In this document: piece after piece, positions 1-6,886 of the stretch
Layout: every line of letters starts with the position of its first letter
Numbering within the stretch: the first letter of the stretch is position 1
Assembly (NCBI GenBank): GCA_020428685.1
Contig: JAGQMJ010000003.1
Location: 1 to 46,996, forward strand
Length of the DNA stretch: 46,996 bases
From: Candidatus Kaiserbacteria bacterium
GTDB taxonomy: Bacteria > Patescibacteriota > Minisyncoccia > Phycocordibacterales > UBA918
Direction of reading: 5' to 3'
Program-made: the position numbers and the translations under genes
Notes under the pieces: model-generated
Seen by the model: only the letters and a program-made list of their open reading frames with translations
Databases searched by the model: none
Told to the model about the DNA's origin: nothing

Positions 1-44
1 CGTATTACATATTTAGGTAATTTTGATACACTAAAGCTAAGATT

Positions 45-446
45 ATGTTAAGAAGATTTTCAGCAATCATTTTACTGTCTCTCTTTGTCTTTACTTTGTT
101 TGGAGGGTTGTTTCATATTTCTATGGGAATGGATATGGGTGACGGTGGAAGTGTGTCGGCCTGTCCGTTTATGTCGCATGGTGAGGTTGTATGTTCGATG
201 GATATTTTCGACCACCTAGCAGCTTGGCAGTCTGATTTTATGATGTTGGTGCCGGCTAGCGCTTCATTGCTTGGTTCGCTGGCAGCAATTTTACTTCTTT
301 CAATTGCACCGCACTTACTTTTTTCCTATCAAAAATTGCTTTCCCAAAGGCGGATTATTTATAGACAAACAAACCCCTCTTTGGTTTCACTCCATCCGCT
401 ACAGGAACTTTTTGCCAGGGGAATTCTAAATCCAAAACTTTTTTAA
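45..446 (+). CDS. Small membrane protein with Met/His/Cys-rich loop, first gene of copper operon
   Basis: I do not recognise a named family. The 133-residue product has a hydrophobic segment at residues 5-26, a loop at about 27-60 rich in Met, His and Cys (GMDMGDGG, then CPFMSHGEVVCSM), a second hydrophobic segment at about 66-93, and a basic C-terminal tail. The loop residues are typical soft-metal ligands. Directly downstream lie a rhodanese-DUF1573 protein, a DUF1573 protein and a multicopper oxidase, so a role in copper binding or delivery outside the membrane is a reasonable inference, not a demonstrated one. A possible -10 box (TACACT, about 26-31) sits 13 bases before the ATG. The gene is complete in the window. 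Confidence 0.7.
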   Translation: MLRRFSAIILLSLFVFTLFGGLFHISMGMDMGDGGSVSACPFMSHGEVVCSMDIFDHLAAWQSDFMMLVPASASLLGSLAAILLLSIAPHLLFSYQKLLSQRRIIYRQTNPSLVSLHPLQELFARGILNPKLF

Positions 447-488
447 CTTTAACTAGAGTAAGGTTTTACTTTAAAAGTTAAAAAAGTT
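436..488 (+). promoter_or_regulatory. AT-rich hairpin between first and second gene of the copper operon
   Basis: Perfect 15-bp arms at 436-450 and 474-488 enclose a 23-base loop. The 5' arm contains the stop codon of the upstream gene and the 3' arm ends 4 bases before the next ATG (493). The T-rich tail of a terminator is missing on the 3' side, so a processing or translation-control element is as likely as an attenuator. Confidence 0.5.
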
Positions 489-492
489 TAGA

Positions 493-1335
493 ATGAAAAA
501 GAAAATTATTTTTGTCATGCTAGCCGTACTTCTCTTGATAGGAGTAGGGTGGTATGCGGTAAAGGAAATTGGTGGTCACGGTGAAGCAGGTGAACATAAT
601 GATGTGCTTCAATCATATGAAGTAAGTCCGGCTTCTGTTGTGAAAAAAGTGCAGTCAGGCAAAGAGGTGGTTTTGCTTGATGTCCGTACATTAGAAGAAT
701 ACGAAGAATTGCATCTAGAAAATGCTCTCTTGCTACCAGTGCAAGAATTATCACAACAGTCGCTTGCTGCGATTGGTCTAGGAGAAGATGCAAAAGATAA
801 AGAGATTATCCTCTACTGTCGCAGTGGCGCGAGAAGCAAGACAGCTTACGACATTATGAAGTCACTAGGGTATACCAATATTGCCAGCGTGGCTGGCGGG
901 ATGGTGCACTGGGAAGAAGATGGTTATCCGTTGACTAAAACCGGACCGTATACCGGGCCAGCAATAAACTCAGGTGTGGACATGACTGAGGAAGTGGTAT
1001 CTGGGCCACGTGCGTCAGTAGATCGTACGCTACATGACTTTGGTGTCATTCCACAATTTGGTGGGACTGTTACAACTAATTTCACTCTCACCAACACTGG
1101 AGAAGAAACACTGACTATTGGGACACTTACAACAAGTTGTAGCTGTACGAGCGCAAGTATCACTAATCAATCGCTAGCACCGGGTGAATTTACAGCCGTA
1201 ACGGTAGTGTTTGACCCTGACTTCCATGAAGAACCATTGGATGTTTTTAAGCGTACAGTCTTTATTCCGACAAATGATCCGAATAATCCAGAGGTAGAAG
1301 TGGCTGTTCAAGTGGATATTATTGAAGGTGAATAA
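493..1335 (+). CDS. Membrane-anchored rhodanese domain fused to DUF1573 domain
   Basis: The 280-residue protein has an N-terminal signal anchor (residues 4-24), a rhodanese domain (about 40-150) and a DUF1573 domain (about 173-275). The rhodanese active-site loop is YCRSGAR with catalytic Cys109. The DUF1573 part carries the family's TSCSCT motif (Cys216 and Cys218). Rhodaneses transfer sulfane sulfur or sense thiols; DUF1573 domains are extracytoplasmic Ig-like folds often found near copper proteins. Both domains should lie outside the membrane. It is followed after 22 bases by a stand-alone DUF1573 protein and then a multicopper oxidase, which suggests a shared role in copper or thiol chemistry at the cell surface. 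The fusion order rhodanese-DUF1573 is unusual. The function is inferred from context. Confidence 0.85.
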   Translation: MKKKIIFVMLAVLLLIGVGWYAVKEIGGHGEAGEHNDVLQSYEVSPASVVKKVQSGKEVVLLDVRTLEEYEELHLENALLLPVQELSQQSLAAIGLGEDAKDKEIILYCRSGARSKTAYDIMKSLGYTNIASVAGGMVHWEEDGYPLTKTGPYTGPAINSGVDMTEEVVSGPRASVDRTLHDFGVIPQFGGTVTTNFTLTNTGEETLTIGTLTTSCSCTSASITNQSLAPGEFTAVTVVFDPDFHEEPLDVFKRTVFIPTNDPNNPEVEVAVQVDIIEGE

Positions 1336-1357
1336 TTAAAATAGTAATTAATAAACC

Positions 1358-1846
1358 ATGAACAAATTTACAATTGGAGCAATTGGATTGGTGGTAGTGC
1401 TGCTCGGATACTTAGGCCTGACTTCAGATCAAGGTAGTGACACTATGGGTCTGGCAAATGCTAAACCATCCGCTTCGAAAATTATTGTGCTCGAGCAACC
1501 ATATGACTTTGGTGATATTGAGATTTTTGACGGTAAAGTAAGTACTGACTACACTCTAAAGAATGAAGGTGCCGAAGCGGTAGTAATCAAGAAAGCTGTT
1601 ACTAGTTGTGGATGCACAGAAGGTGAGATTGCTGGATTTACTTTTGGTATGCATAGTAGTGAAGTGAAAGATGTGATTATTCCAGCTGGTGGTGAAGAGA
1701 AGGTAAAAGCTATTTACGATCCACTTGCACACGGCCCAAACGGCACTGGTCCAGTGACTCGAACACTACATCTGGAAACCAACTCAGCCGAAACGCCAAG
1801 GATTGAATTAAGGTTTAGTGCAAACGTAGTAAAAACAGAAGGTTAA
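1358..1846 (+). CDS. DUF1573 domain protein, membrane-anchored
   Basis: The 162-residue product has a signal anchor (residues 4-23) and one DUF1573 domain (about 45-160) with the typical TSCGCT motif (Cys84, Cys86). It resembles the C-terminal half of the preceding gene product and may have arisen by duplication. The two vicinal cysteines could hold a metal or form a disulfide. It lies 22 bases after the rhodanese fusion and 4 bases before the multicopper oxidase, so the three are almost certainly co-transcribed. No catalytic function is known for the family; a structural or copper-handling role at the cell surface is inference. Confidence 0.85.
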   Translation: MNKFTIGAIGLVVVLLGYLGLTSDQGSDTMGLANAKPSASKIIVLEQPYDFGDIEIFDGKVSTDYTLKNEGAEAVVIKKAVTSCGCTEGEIAGFTFGMHSSEVKDVIIPAGGEEKVKAIYDPLAHGPNGTGPVTRTLHLETNSAETPRIELRFSANVVKTEG

Positions 1847-1850
1847 AAAT

Positions 1851-3521
1851 ATGAAATACGTAACTATATTTATAGTATCAATCCTCTTGATAGGAGTGGG
1901 GTGGTATTCAGGCAATCATGATGTGAGCATCTCTCGTCACATGGATATGATGTCGGGCGAAAGAGAAGGAAAAGGAGCTGACCTAACCAAGCTTGGAGAT
2001 CATGAAGTTGATCCCATTAAACCCACTGAAATAGTGGAGCTAAAAGATGGTGACACATATGACATGGAAGCAACGATAGTGAGTCAGGAGGTGGGGAATC
2101 GGACGGTGAAGCGGCTGGCCTACAATGGCCAAATCCCTGGCCCAGTTTTGAAAGTCCAAAAAGGTGCCAAGGTAACCATAAACTTCACCAACAAAATTGA
2201 TATGGAGACGGCACTTCATTCGCATGGACTGCGTGGTGACTGGAGGATGGATGGTGCTGTCCCGATTACACCATCTATACCTGTCGGTGAAAGTTTTTCT
2301 TATGAGTTGGAATTCCCAGACACCGGTGTCTTTTGGTACCATCCTCATGTGCGTGAAGACTATCAACAAGAAATGGGTCTGTACGGAAACTTTGTTGTAG
2401 AAGAAGATGGGTATTGGAATCAGGTCGATCAGGAAGAGTATTTGATTGTCGACGATATTCTCGAGGACGGAGATTTTGTTGAAGGTGTAGTGACCAATAC
2501 TTTGATGGGGCGTTTTGGAGACACCTTGCTCATCAATGACAAAGAAGACTACAGTTTGACGGTAAAGGCGGGCGAAATCACTCGTGCTTTTATTACTAAT
2601 GTGGCCAACACACGTACTTTTCAGCTTGAATTTGAAGGGGCAGAAATGAAACTCGTGGGTGGAGATATTGGACGAATTGAACAAGAAAAAATGATTGAAC
2701 ATCAAATCATTGCTCCAGCCGAGCGGTATGTGATTGAGTTGTACTACGATACTCCTGGTATTTATGCGATTGAGCACCGAGGAAAAACTATCGGTACAGT
2801 GACGGTAGAAGCTTCTCAAGCTAACCGCAGGGCAGACTTTATGAAGCTGCGTCGAAATGAGGCGGATTATGCTGACTTGCGCTCTGGTATCGATGCACTT
2901 TTGACTAAGAAACCAGATAAAAGTCTTCGTCTTGATATCAAAATGAAAGGCATGATGGGTGAGATGATGAAAGATATGAGTGGTGGTGGGACTGGTATGG
3001 GAATGATGGGGGATGCGGCGGACGACAGTATGATGCGTGAGCACTGCAAAATGATGCCACAAATGTCCGGTTGTGAGTCTTACCTTGAAGACGCTGGAGA
3101 AGACTCTGACGAGCATGGTGAGGATGGTATCGAATGGGAAGATGATATGGCTATGATGAATAGGATGAGTACTGACGAGAATATTGAGTGGGTGATAGAG
3201 GAGGTTGATACTGGCCTCAGTAATCACCAGATAAATTGGACGTTTGAAAAAGGAGACATGGTAAAGGTTCGGATTCATAATGATGAAAACGGAATGCATC
3301 CAATGCAGCACCCGATTCATTTTCATGGACAGAGATTTGTCGTGCTAGCCGAAAATGGGGAGGTGAACGAAAATATGCAGTGGAAAGATACGGTATTGAT
3401 CCCTAAAGGACAGACATTCGATATTTTGGTTGATATGAGCAATCCAGGAAAATGGATGGCGCATTGTCATATCGCCGAGCATTTGCACTCTGGCATGATG
3501 TTTGATTTTGAGGTGAAGTAG
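1851..3521 (+). CDS. Multicopper oxidase, membrane-anchored, CueO/laccase-like
   Basis: A 556-residue multicopper oxidase with a single N-terminal anchor (residues 3-19) instead of a Tat signal. All four copper-ligand motifs are present: HSHG (His123, His125), WYHPH (His164, His166), HPMQHPIHFHG (His483-His492) and HCHIAEHLHSGM (His538, Cys539, His540, His544, axial Met549). The trinuclear and type 1 sites therefore look complete. Residues about 365-440 form a Met-, His- and acid-rich insertion before the last cupredoxin domain, comparable in position to the Met-rich segment of CueO that binds Cu(I). The likely role is oxidation of Cu(I), another metal or phenols at the cell surface. It is the last gene of the operon, 4 bases after the DUF1573 gene and followed by a strong hairpin. 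Confidence 0.93.
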   Translation: MKYVTIFIVSILLIGVGWYSGNHDVSISRHMDMMSGEREGKGADLTKLGDHEVDPIKPTEIVELKDGDTYDMEATIVSQEVGNRTVKRLAYNGQIPGPVLKVQKGAKVTINFTNKIDMETALHSHGLRGDWRMDGAVPITPSIPVGESFSYELEFPDTGVFWYHPHVREDYQQEMGLYGNFVVEEDGYWNQVDQEEYLIVDDILEDGDFVEGVVTNTLMGRFGDTLLINDKEDYSLTVKAGEITRAFITNVANTRTFQLEFEGAEMKLVGGDIGRIEQEKMIEHQIIAPAERYVIELYYDTPGIYAIEHRGKTIGTVTVEASQANRRADFMKLRRNEADYADLRSGIDALLTKKPDKSLRLDIKMKGMMGEMMKDMSGGGTGMGMMGDAADDSMMREHCKMMPQMSGCESYLEDAGEDSDEHGEDGIEWEDDMAMMNRMSTDENIEWVIEEVDTGLSNHQINWTFEKGDMVKVRIHNDENGMHPMQHPIHFHGQRFVVLAENGEVNENMQWKDTVLIPKGQTFDILVDMSNPGKWMAHCHIAEHLHSGMMFDFEVK

Positions 3522-3522
3522 G

Positions 3523-3580
3523 GGAAATCAGGCAGCAAAAAGCCGCAACTATAGTTGCGGCTTTTTGCTGCCTGATTTCC
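3523..3580. terminator. Long perfect hairpin terminator, 27-bp stem
   Basis: Arms 3523-3549 and 3554-3580 are perfectly complementary over 27 bp with a TATA loop. The stem starts 1 base after the multicopper oxidase stop codon and holds an internal A5/T5 tract, so it could terminate in both directions. Confidence 0.9.
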
Positions 3581-3616
3581 GCCACATAATCTCTCAGTTT
3601 CTGCTATAGTTTTTAG

Positions 3617-4225
3617 GTGAAATACATTCTTATTTTTGCTGGTATTAGTTTTGCATTCTTGGCTTACTTTTTCTTTAGTGGTTCAGACAGTGTTACAAAT
3701 TATCCATCAAGCGGCACTAGTGTAGTAGCCTTCGGTGACAGTTTGGTTGAGGGGGTGGGTGCGAGCGAGGGGAATGATTTTGTTGCTGTTTTGTCTAGGC
3801 AGATTGGTGAGCCAATTATCAATCTCGGAAAAAGTGGCGACACCACCAAAGACGCTCTCGCTCGAATGAGTCAGGTGGTGGACAGCAATCCAAAAATTGT
3901 GATTGTCCTTCTTGGTGGAAATGATTACCTTAAAAATGTTCCAGCTGAGGAGACATTTTCAAATCTAGAAACTATCATTGAAGAGATTCATGCGTCTGGT
4001 GCGATAGTGCTTCTGCTTGGAGTGCGCGGTGGGATATTGCACGATGGTTACGAAAGTCAGTTTGAAGATTTGGCTGAAAAGCACAATGTGGCTTATGTGT
4101 CGGATGTGCTCGATGGCTTAATAGGGAAGCCAGGACTTATGTCTGACACGATTCATCCAAATGATGCTGGTTATAAAATAATAGCTGATCGAGTGTATCC
4201 AGTTTTGGGTGAGCTACTACAGTAG
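3617..4225 (+). CDS. SGNH/GDSL-family hydrolase (TesA-like esterase), membrane-anchored
   Basis: The 202-residue protein has an N-terminal hydrophobic anchor (residues 2-20) and the SGNH hydrolase blocks: GDSL with nucleophile Ser42, a conserved Gly in GKSGDTT, GGND with Asn102 and DTIHPND with Asp177 and His180. The family cleaves esters or thioesters of lipids and cell-wall acetyl groups; the substrate here is unknown. The start is a GTG at 3617. A TGCTATAGT extended -10 box (TATAGT 3605-3610) ends 6 bases before it, so the transcript is probably leaderless. The gene is monocistronic, between the long hairpin upstream and a GC-rich terminator downstream. Confidence 0.85.
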   Translation: MKYILIFAGISFAFLAYFFFSGSDSVTNYPSSGTSVVAFGDSLVEGVGASEGNDFVAVLSRQIGEPIINLGKSGDTTKDALARMSQVVDSNPKIVIVLLGGNDYLKNVPAEETFSNLETIIEEIHASGAIVLLLGVRGGILHDGYESQFEDLAEKHNVAYVSDVLDGLIGKPGLMSDTIHPNDAGYKIIADRVYPVLGELLQ

Positions 4226-4258
4226 AATTGATTGAATTTTGAGCTTGGTATAGAAAAA

Positions 4259-4288
4259 GCCGCGGACCCAAGGGTCCGCGGCGGTTTT
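4259..4288 (+). terminator. Rho-independent terminator of the SGNH hydrolase gene
   Basis: An 11-bp GC-rich stem (4259-4269 with 4272-4282) is preceded by A5 and followed by GGTTTT. It lies 34 bases after the stop codon. Confidence 0.8.
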
Positions 4289-4318
4289 GGCAATCAATGT
4301 GTTTTTGATTATGGGGTG

Positions 4319-4361
4319 GGTGGTATGGGGCGGAAAGTTTCGCTTTCCGCCCCATACCACC
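4319..4361. repeat. GC-rich 19-bp inverted repeat upstream of tRNA-Ser
   Basis: Perfect arms 4319-4337 and 4343-4361 with a 5-base loop; pairing continues outward with one mismatch. No T-run follows on either strand, so this is not a standard terminator. It sits between the hydrolase terminator and the tRNA-Ser promoter. Confidence 0.75.
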
Positions 4362-4375
4362 TACCAACCCAAAAA

Positions 4376-4404
4376 TTCATAAATTACAATTTTTGTAGTA
4401 GAAT
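4376..4404 (+). promoter_or_regulatory. Probable promoter of tRNA-Ser
   Basis: TTCATA (4376-4381), a 17-base spacer, then TAGAAT (4399-4404), ending 8 bases before the mature tRNA 5' end. Confidence 0.6.
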
Positions 4405-4412
4405 GTGCGTCT

Positions 4413-4499
4413 GGAGGATTGGCTGAGTGGCTGAAAGCAGCAGTTTACTAAACTGCCGAACCCTAACCGGTTCCGAGGGTTCGAATCCCTCATCCTCCG
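4413..4499 (+). tRNA. tRNA-Ser with anticodon ACU
   Basis: An 87-base class II tRNA with a long variable arm. The acceptor GGAGGAT (4413-4419) pairs with ATCCTCC (4492-4498); the discriminator is G4499. The anticodon stem GCAGT/ACTGC (4440-4444 with 4452-4456) encloses the loop TTACTAA, placing anticodon ACT at 4447-4449. The usual serine isoacceptor for AGU/AGC codons has GCT, so A34 is exceptional. CCA is not encoded (CCG follows). The long variable arm and overall sequence support serine identity. Confidence 0.93.
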
Positions 4500-4508
4500 C
4501 CGTTTAGA

Positions 4509-4539
4509 GCTAGCACGAGACACTATGTTTCGTGCTAGC
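4509..4539 (+). terminator. Hairpin after tRNA-Ser
   Basis: Ten-base arms 4509-4518 and 4530-4539 with an 11-base loop and no strong T-run. It may end or process the tRNA transcript. The 3' arm runs into the TATAAT box of the next gene. Confidence 0.45.
4515..4525 (+). repeat. Left copy of 11-bp direct repeat flanking the 4563-5444 gene
   Basis: CGAGACACTAT here is identical to 5449-5459, just after the stop codon of the intervening gene. It could mark an insertion boundary; at 11 bp chance cannot be excluded. Confidence 0.4.
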
Positions 4540-4562
4540 TACGTTATAATAAGTACGATACT

Positions 4563-5444
4563 GTGAAGTTTTTAATTAACAAATTGAATAATTTTAAGGA
4601 AGCAACACTTGTTTTTTGGAGTGAGAACAAAAGTGCTATCTTGGCAGGAATTATTGTAACAGTTGTTGGCGGATATATTTTATTTGTAATTACAACCGAT
4701 AGCCCAAGTGAAAATATAAGTCAGATAAACGAACCGACATATTTCGACAGTGGAGTAGTTCCAGCGACGCATTCAGTAGATGCAACAGAGGAATATAGAA
4801 ATATTAGAGAATTAAACGCAGGTTCTCCAATAACAAAATTTGAAGATGTTTTAGGTGAATACACATTTGTAAATCAATTATCAGATGAGGTTATTGAATA
4901 TATTTTTGTAAATCCACTTTATTATGTGGAAGCAGCTGTTAACTTGAATAAAATAGTCATTTATTACTCGGTGACTACAAGAAAGTCTGGATTTAATCCT
5001 AAATTTGAATTCGGACCTTGGTACGCAGATGTAGAAAAGCCTTTGGTAGTTGAATTGGGTAAAACACTATACAGCGAGTTAGATACGATGTTCAGAGGTA
5101 ATCCTGTATACGCTACTTACTCCGCAGGTGTTAATCAGTTTTACTATTTTGAGTCGTATTATGCAGGCAGGCCTGGAAATTACCAGTCATTTATTTTTTC
5201 AACAAATCAAGCTGGGGCTGCTCCTTCTTGGCCTCCTCTAGACCCGAGTTACAACACAGTTGATAATATTGATTTGTACTCTGACACGGCAATAGATGAT
5301 GAGAATTGGATTAAATATCGTAAGGAAGCAACAATAAATACTTACACGGAAACAGTACCCTACTATGGCGTAGAAGATATTATTAATGATTTAGCAAAAC
5401 AACATTTCGGCCCAAATCTTCAGCAGGCCAGATTGGCAGATTAG
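4563..5444 (+). CDS. Membrane-anchored protein resembling the ETEC_3214 domain family
   Basis: The 293-residue protein has one transmembrane segment near the N-terminus (residues 24-44) followed by a soluble domain of about 240 residues. The stretch around residues 95-190 (an EYIFVN block, a YYVEA block, YYSVTTR, then a conserved FNP and LGKT) resembles the ETEC_3214 domain of unknown function, judged from memory only. The start is GTG 4563, with TATAAT at 4545-4550. The gene sits directly after tRNA-Ser, is flanked by an 11-bp direct repeat, and is followed by a degenerate copy of the tRNA-Ser 3' end (5513-5535). This suggests cargo inserted at the tRNA. Its codon use looks more AT-rich than that of neighbouring genes. 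Confidence 0.75.
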   Translation: MKFLINKLNNFKEATLVFWSENKSAILAGIIVTVVGGYILFVITTDSPSENISQINEPTYFDSGVVPATHSVDATEEYRNIRELNAGSPITKFEDVLGEYTFVNQLSDEVIEYIFVNPLYYVEAAVNLNKIVIYYSVTTRKSGFNPKFEFGPWYADVEKPLVVELGKTLYSELDTMFRGNPVYATYSAGVNQFYYFESYYAGRPGNYQSFIFSTNQAGAAPSWPPLDPSYNTVDNIDLYSDTAIDDENWIKYRKEATINTYTETVPYYGVEDIINDLAKQHFGPNLQQARLAD

Positions 5445-5448
5445 TGCT

Positions 5449-5459
5449 CGAGACACTAT
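5449..5459 (+). repeat. Right copy of 11-bp direct repeat
   Basis: Identical to 4515-4525; it begins 4 bases after the stop codon of the ETEC_3214-like gene. Confidence 0.4.
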
Positions 5460-5512
5460 CAATTCTAAATCTGAAAAAACTAAATCGGGCAAGCTCACCT
5501 TGACCACCCACA

Positions 5513-5535
5513 GTTCTAACTCGAGACCATCCGCC
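5513..5535 (+). repeat. Possible degenerate copy of the tRNA-Ser 3' end
   Basis: Aligned without gaps to the T-arm and acceptor end of tRNA-Ser it matches 15 of 23 positions, including the final six (TCCGCC). The similarity is weak; position, downstream of a possible cargo gene, is the main support. Confidence 0.3.
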
Positions 5536-5612
5536 AAGCTATTGATATTAAACAAGTAACAACTTTGCTCTACGAGTTAAGCTGCTCGACCATGTGTTAA
5601 TATGTCAAACAT

Positions 5613-6053
5613 ATGCCTTTTCCGGAGAAAAAATTAGAAGTGTTGCAGACTGTCGATAATGCTTTCGACATTGGAACTCGAGAAAACTACATACTAAATA
5701 ACTGGTTGCTATTGATTAATCTTCTCTTGATAGGGGTGTTTGCGCTAGATGTAGCGGAACACTTTAACTATTTTCATGCCAGTGAAAATTTTCATGATTT
5801 GATTCGCGATGCAGAAATTATTTTTGGAATGTTGTTTTTGATGGAGTTCACTTTGCGTTCGGTCTTTGTGTATATTCCAGATAAGAAATTTTTGTCTGCC
5901 TATTCCATCATAAACGCGATGGTGATTGTCTCTCTACTAGCACCGCACTTTATTGGTAATTTGGCGCTCTTGCGTTTCTTACAAATCTTTAAAGTCTACA
6001 AGGTCTACAATTTGAATAAGGATAAAAAAAGTTATCACACGGCCAATACATAA
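5613..6053 (+). CDS. Small voltage-sensor-like membrane protein without pore
   Basis: The 146-residue protein has four predicted membrane segments (about residues 29-48, 66-92, 94-112 and 114-130). The layout resembles the S1-S4 module of the ion transport (voltage-gated channel) family: acidic residues in the second segment (DAEIIFGMLFLMEFTLR) and a last segment with regularly spaced basic residues (LLRFLQIFKVYKVY). The S5-pore-S6 part is absent and no downstream gene supplies it. It could be a voltage-sensor-only protein or a degenerate channel. The ATG at 5613 follows a TAATAT-like -10 box by about 10 bases. A terminator closes the gene. Confidence 0.65.
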   Translation: MPFPEKKLEVLQTVDNAFDIGTRENYILNNWLLLINLLLIGVFALDVAEHFNYFHASENFHDLIRDAEIIFGMLFLMEFTLRSVFVYIPDKKFLSAYSIINAMVIVSLLAPHFIGNLALLRFLQIFKVYKVYNLNKDKKSYHTANT

Positions 6054-6062
6054 TTTTTCTTT

Positions 6063-6094
6063 AAAACAGACACCAAGAAAGTGTCTGTTTTTGT
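6063..6094 (+). terminator. Rho-independent terminator
   Basis: Eleven-bp arms 6063-6073 and 6081-6091, ending in a T-run, 10 bases after the stop codon of the voltage-sensor-like gene. Confidence 0.85.
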
Positions 6095-6269
6095 TTGGGA
6101 GATTTATTTTTCAAAATGTAATAAGGGAGCCATACTGGTGTAGTAATAGGTGAGGCAGAAAACGGGTAGCGGCACACTTAAAATATCGGATTATTCCTAA
6201 AACACATTTCGCCCGCTTGCTTGTTTGTCTCAACTTATAAAAACGAAAACAAATTGAACATAAATTATT

Positions 6270-6806
6270 ATGATGAAAAATATTTTAATTCCAGTAGCAG
6301 CCTTTGCTGTGACCGTGACCGGAGCAAGTGCTTTTACCGGCGGCGACTGGGCAGAAAAGTTGGATATAGATCTAACCGACACACAGCTGAGCGCTCTAGA
6401 GCAAGCTAAAGAAGTTCGTGAAGAATCGCGCGAAGAAGCTAAGCAGATTCTAGAAGATGCCGGACTCGATGAAGAAAAGATGCAGTCTATCCGAGAAGCT
6501 ATGCATGAAGCTCGAGAAGAAAATCGGGCAGAGGTAAAGGCTGCAATTGAAGCTGGAGATTATGAAGCTTTCAAAACAGCAATCGAAGATTCGCCTCTAG
6601 CAGAAAATATTACTTCTGAGGCTGACTTCGAAAAGTTTGCTGAAGCTCATGAGCTGATGGAGGCTGGCGACAGAGAGGCGGCAAAGGAAATCATGGATGA
6701 GCTAGGAATCGAAAAAATGGGGAAGGGGCATGGAAAAGGTCATGGACAAATGGGAGAAGGTGACCAAGGAGGACGAGGTGAAGGGCGACCAGGCAAGACT
6801 CGCTAG
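6270..6806 (+). CDS. Secreted helical, charge-rich protein, Spy/CpxP-like
   Basis: The 178-residue protein has a signal peptide (residues 1-21, ending ASAFTGG), then a long stretch of charged amphipathic helices (about 28-145) with an LTDTQLSALEQAKEV motif reminiscent of the LTxxQ motif of Spy/CpxP chaperones, and a low-complexity Gly/His/Lys tail (GKGHGKGHGQMG) that could bind metal. Spy/CpxP proteins bind misfolded or metal-stressed envelope proteins and are controlled by envelope-stress systems. The next gene encodes an ECF sigma factor followed by a membrane protein, which fits such a circuit. A terminator separates the two, so they are distinct transcripts. ATG 6273 is an alternative start. 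The family call is tentative. Confidence 0.75.
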   Translation: MMKNILIPVAAFAVTVTGASAFTGGDWAEKLDIDLTDTQLSALEQAKEVREESREEAKQILEDAGLDEEKMQSIREAMHEAREENRAEVKAAIEAGDYEAFKTAIEDSPLAENITSEADFEKFAEAHELMEAGDREAAKEIMDELGIEKMGKGHGKGHGQMGEGDQGGRGEGRPGKTR

Positions 6807-6822
6807 TAAATAAATAGCCAAA

Positions 6823-6850
6823 CAAAACACGACCTAGGTCGTGTTTTGTA
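6823..6850 (+). terminator. Rho-independent terminator
   Basis: Eleven-bp arms 6823-6833 and 6838-6848 around a CTAG loop, with A- and T-rich ends, 16 bases after the Spy-like gene. Confidence 0.85.
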
Positions 6851-6886
6851 ATAATAATGCTCAAACGGTGTAATAATAAAGTAACC

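Noticed and set aside
2040-3326. 428-codon minus-strand open frame
   Set aside because: It lies entirely antisense to the multicopper oxidase, which has all its copper motifs; the frame is a shadow of its codon bias.
4232-4426. Short plus-strand frame before tRNA-Ser
   Set aside because: It translates through a terminator, a 19-bp inverted repeat and the tRNA 5' end, so it is not coding.
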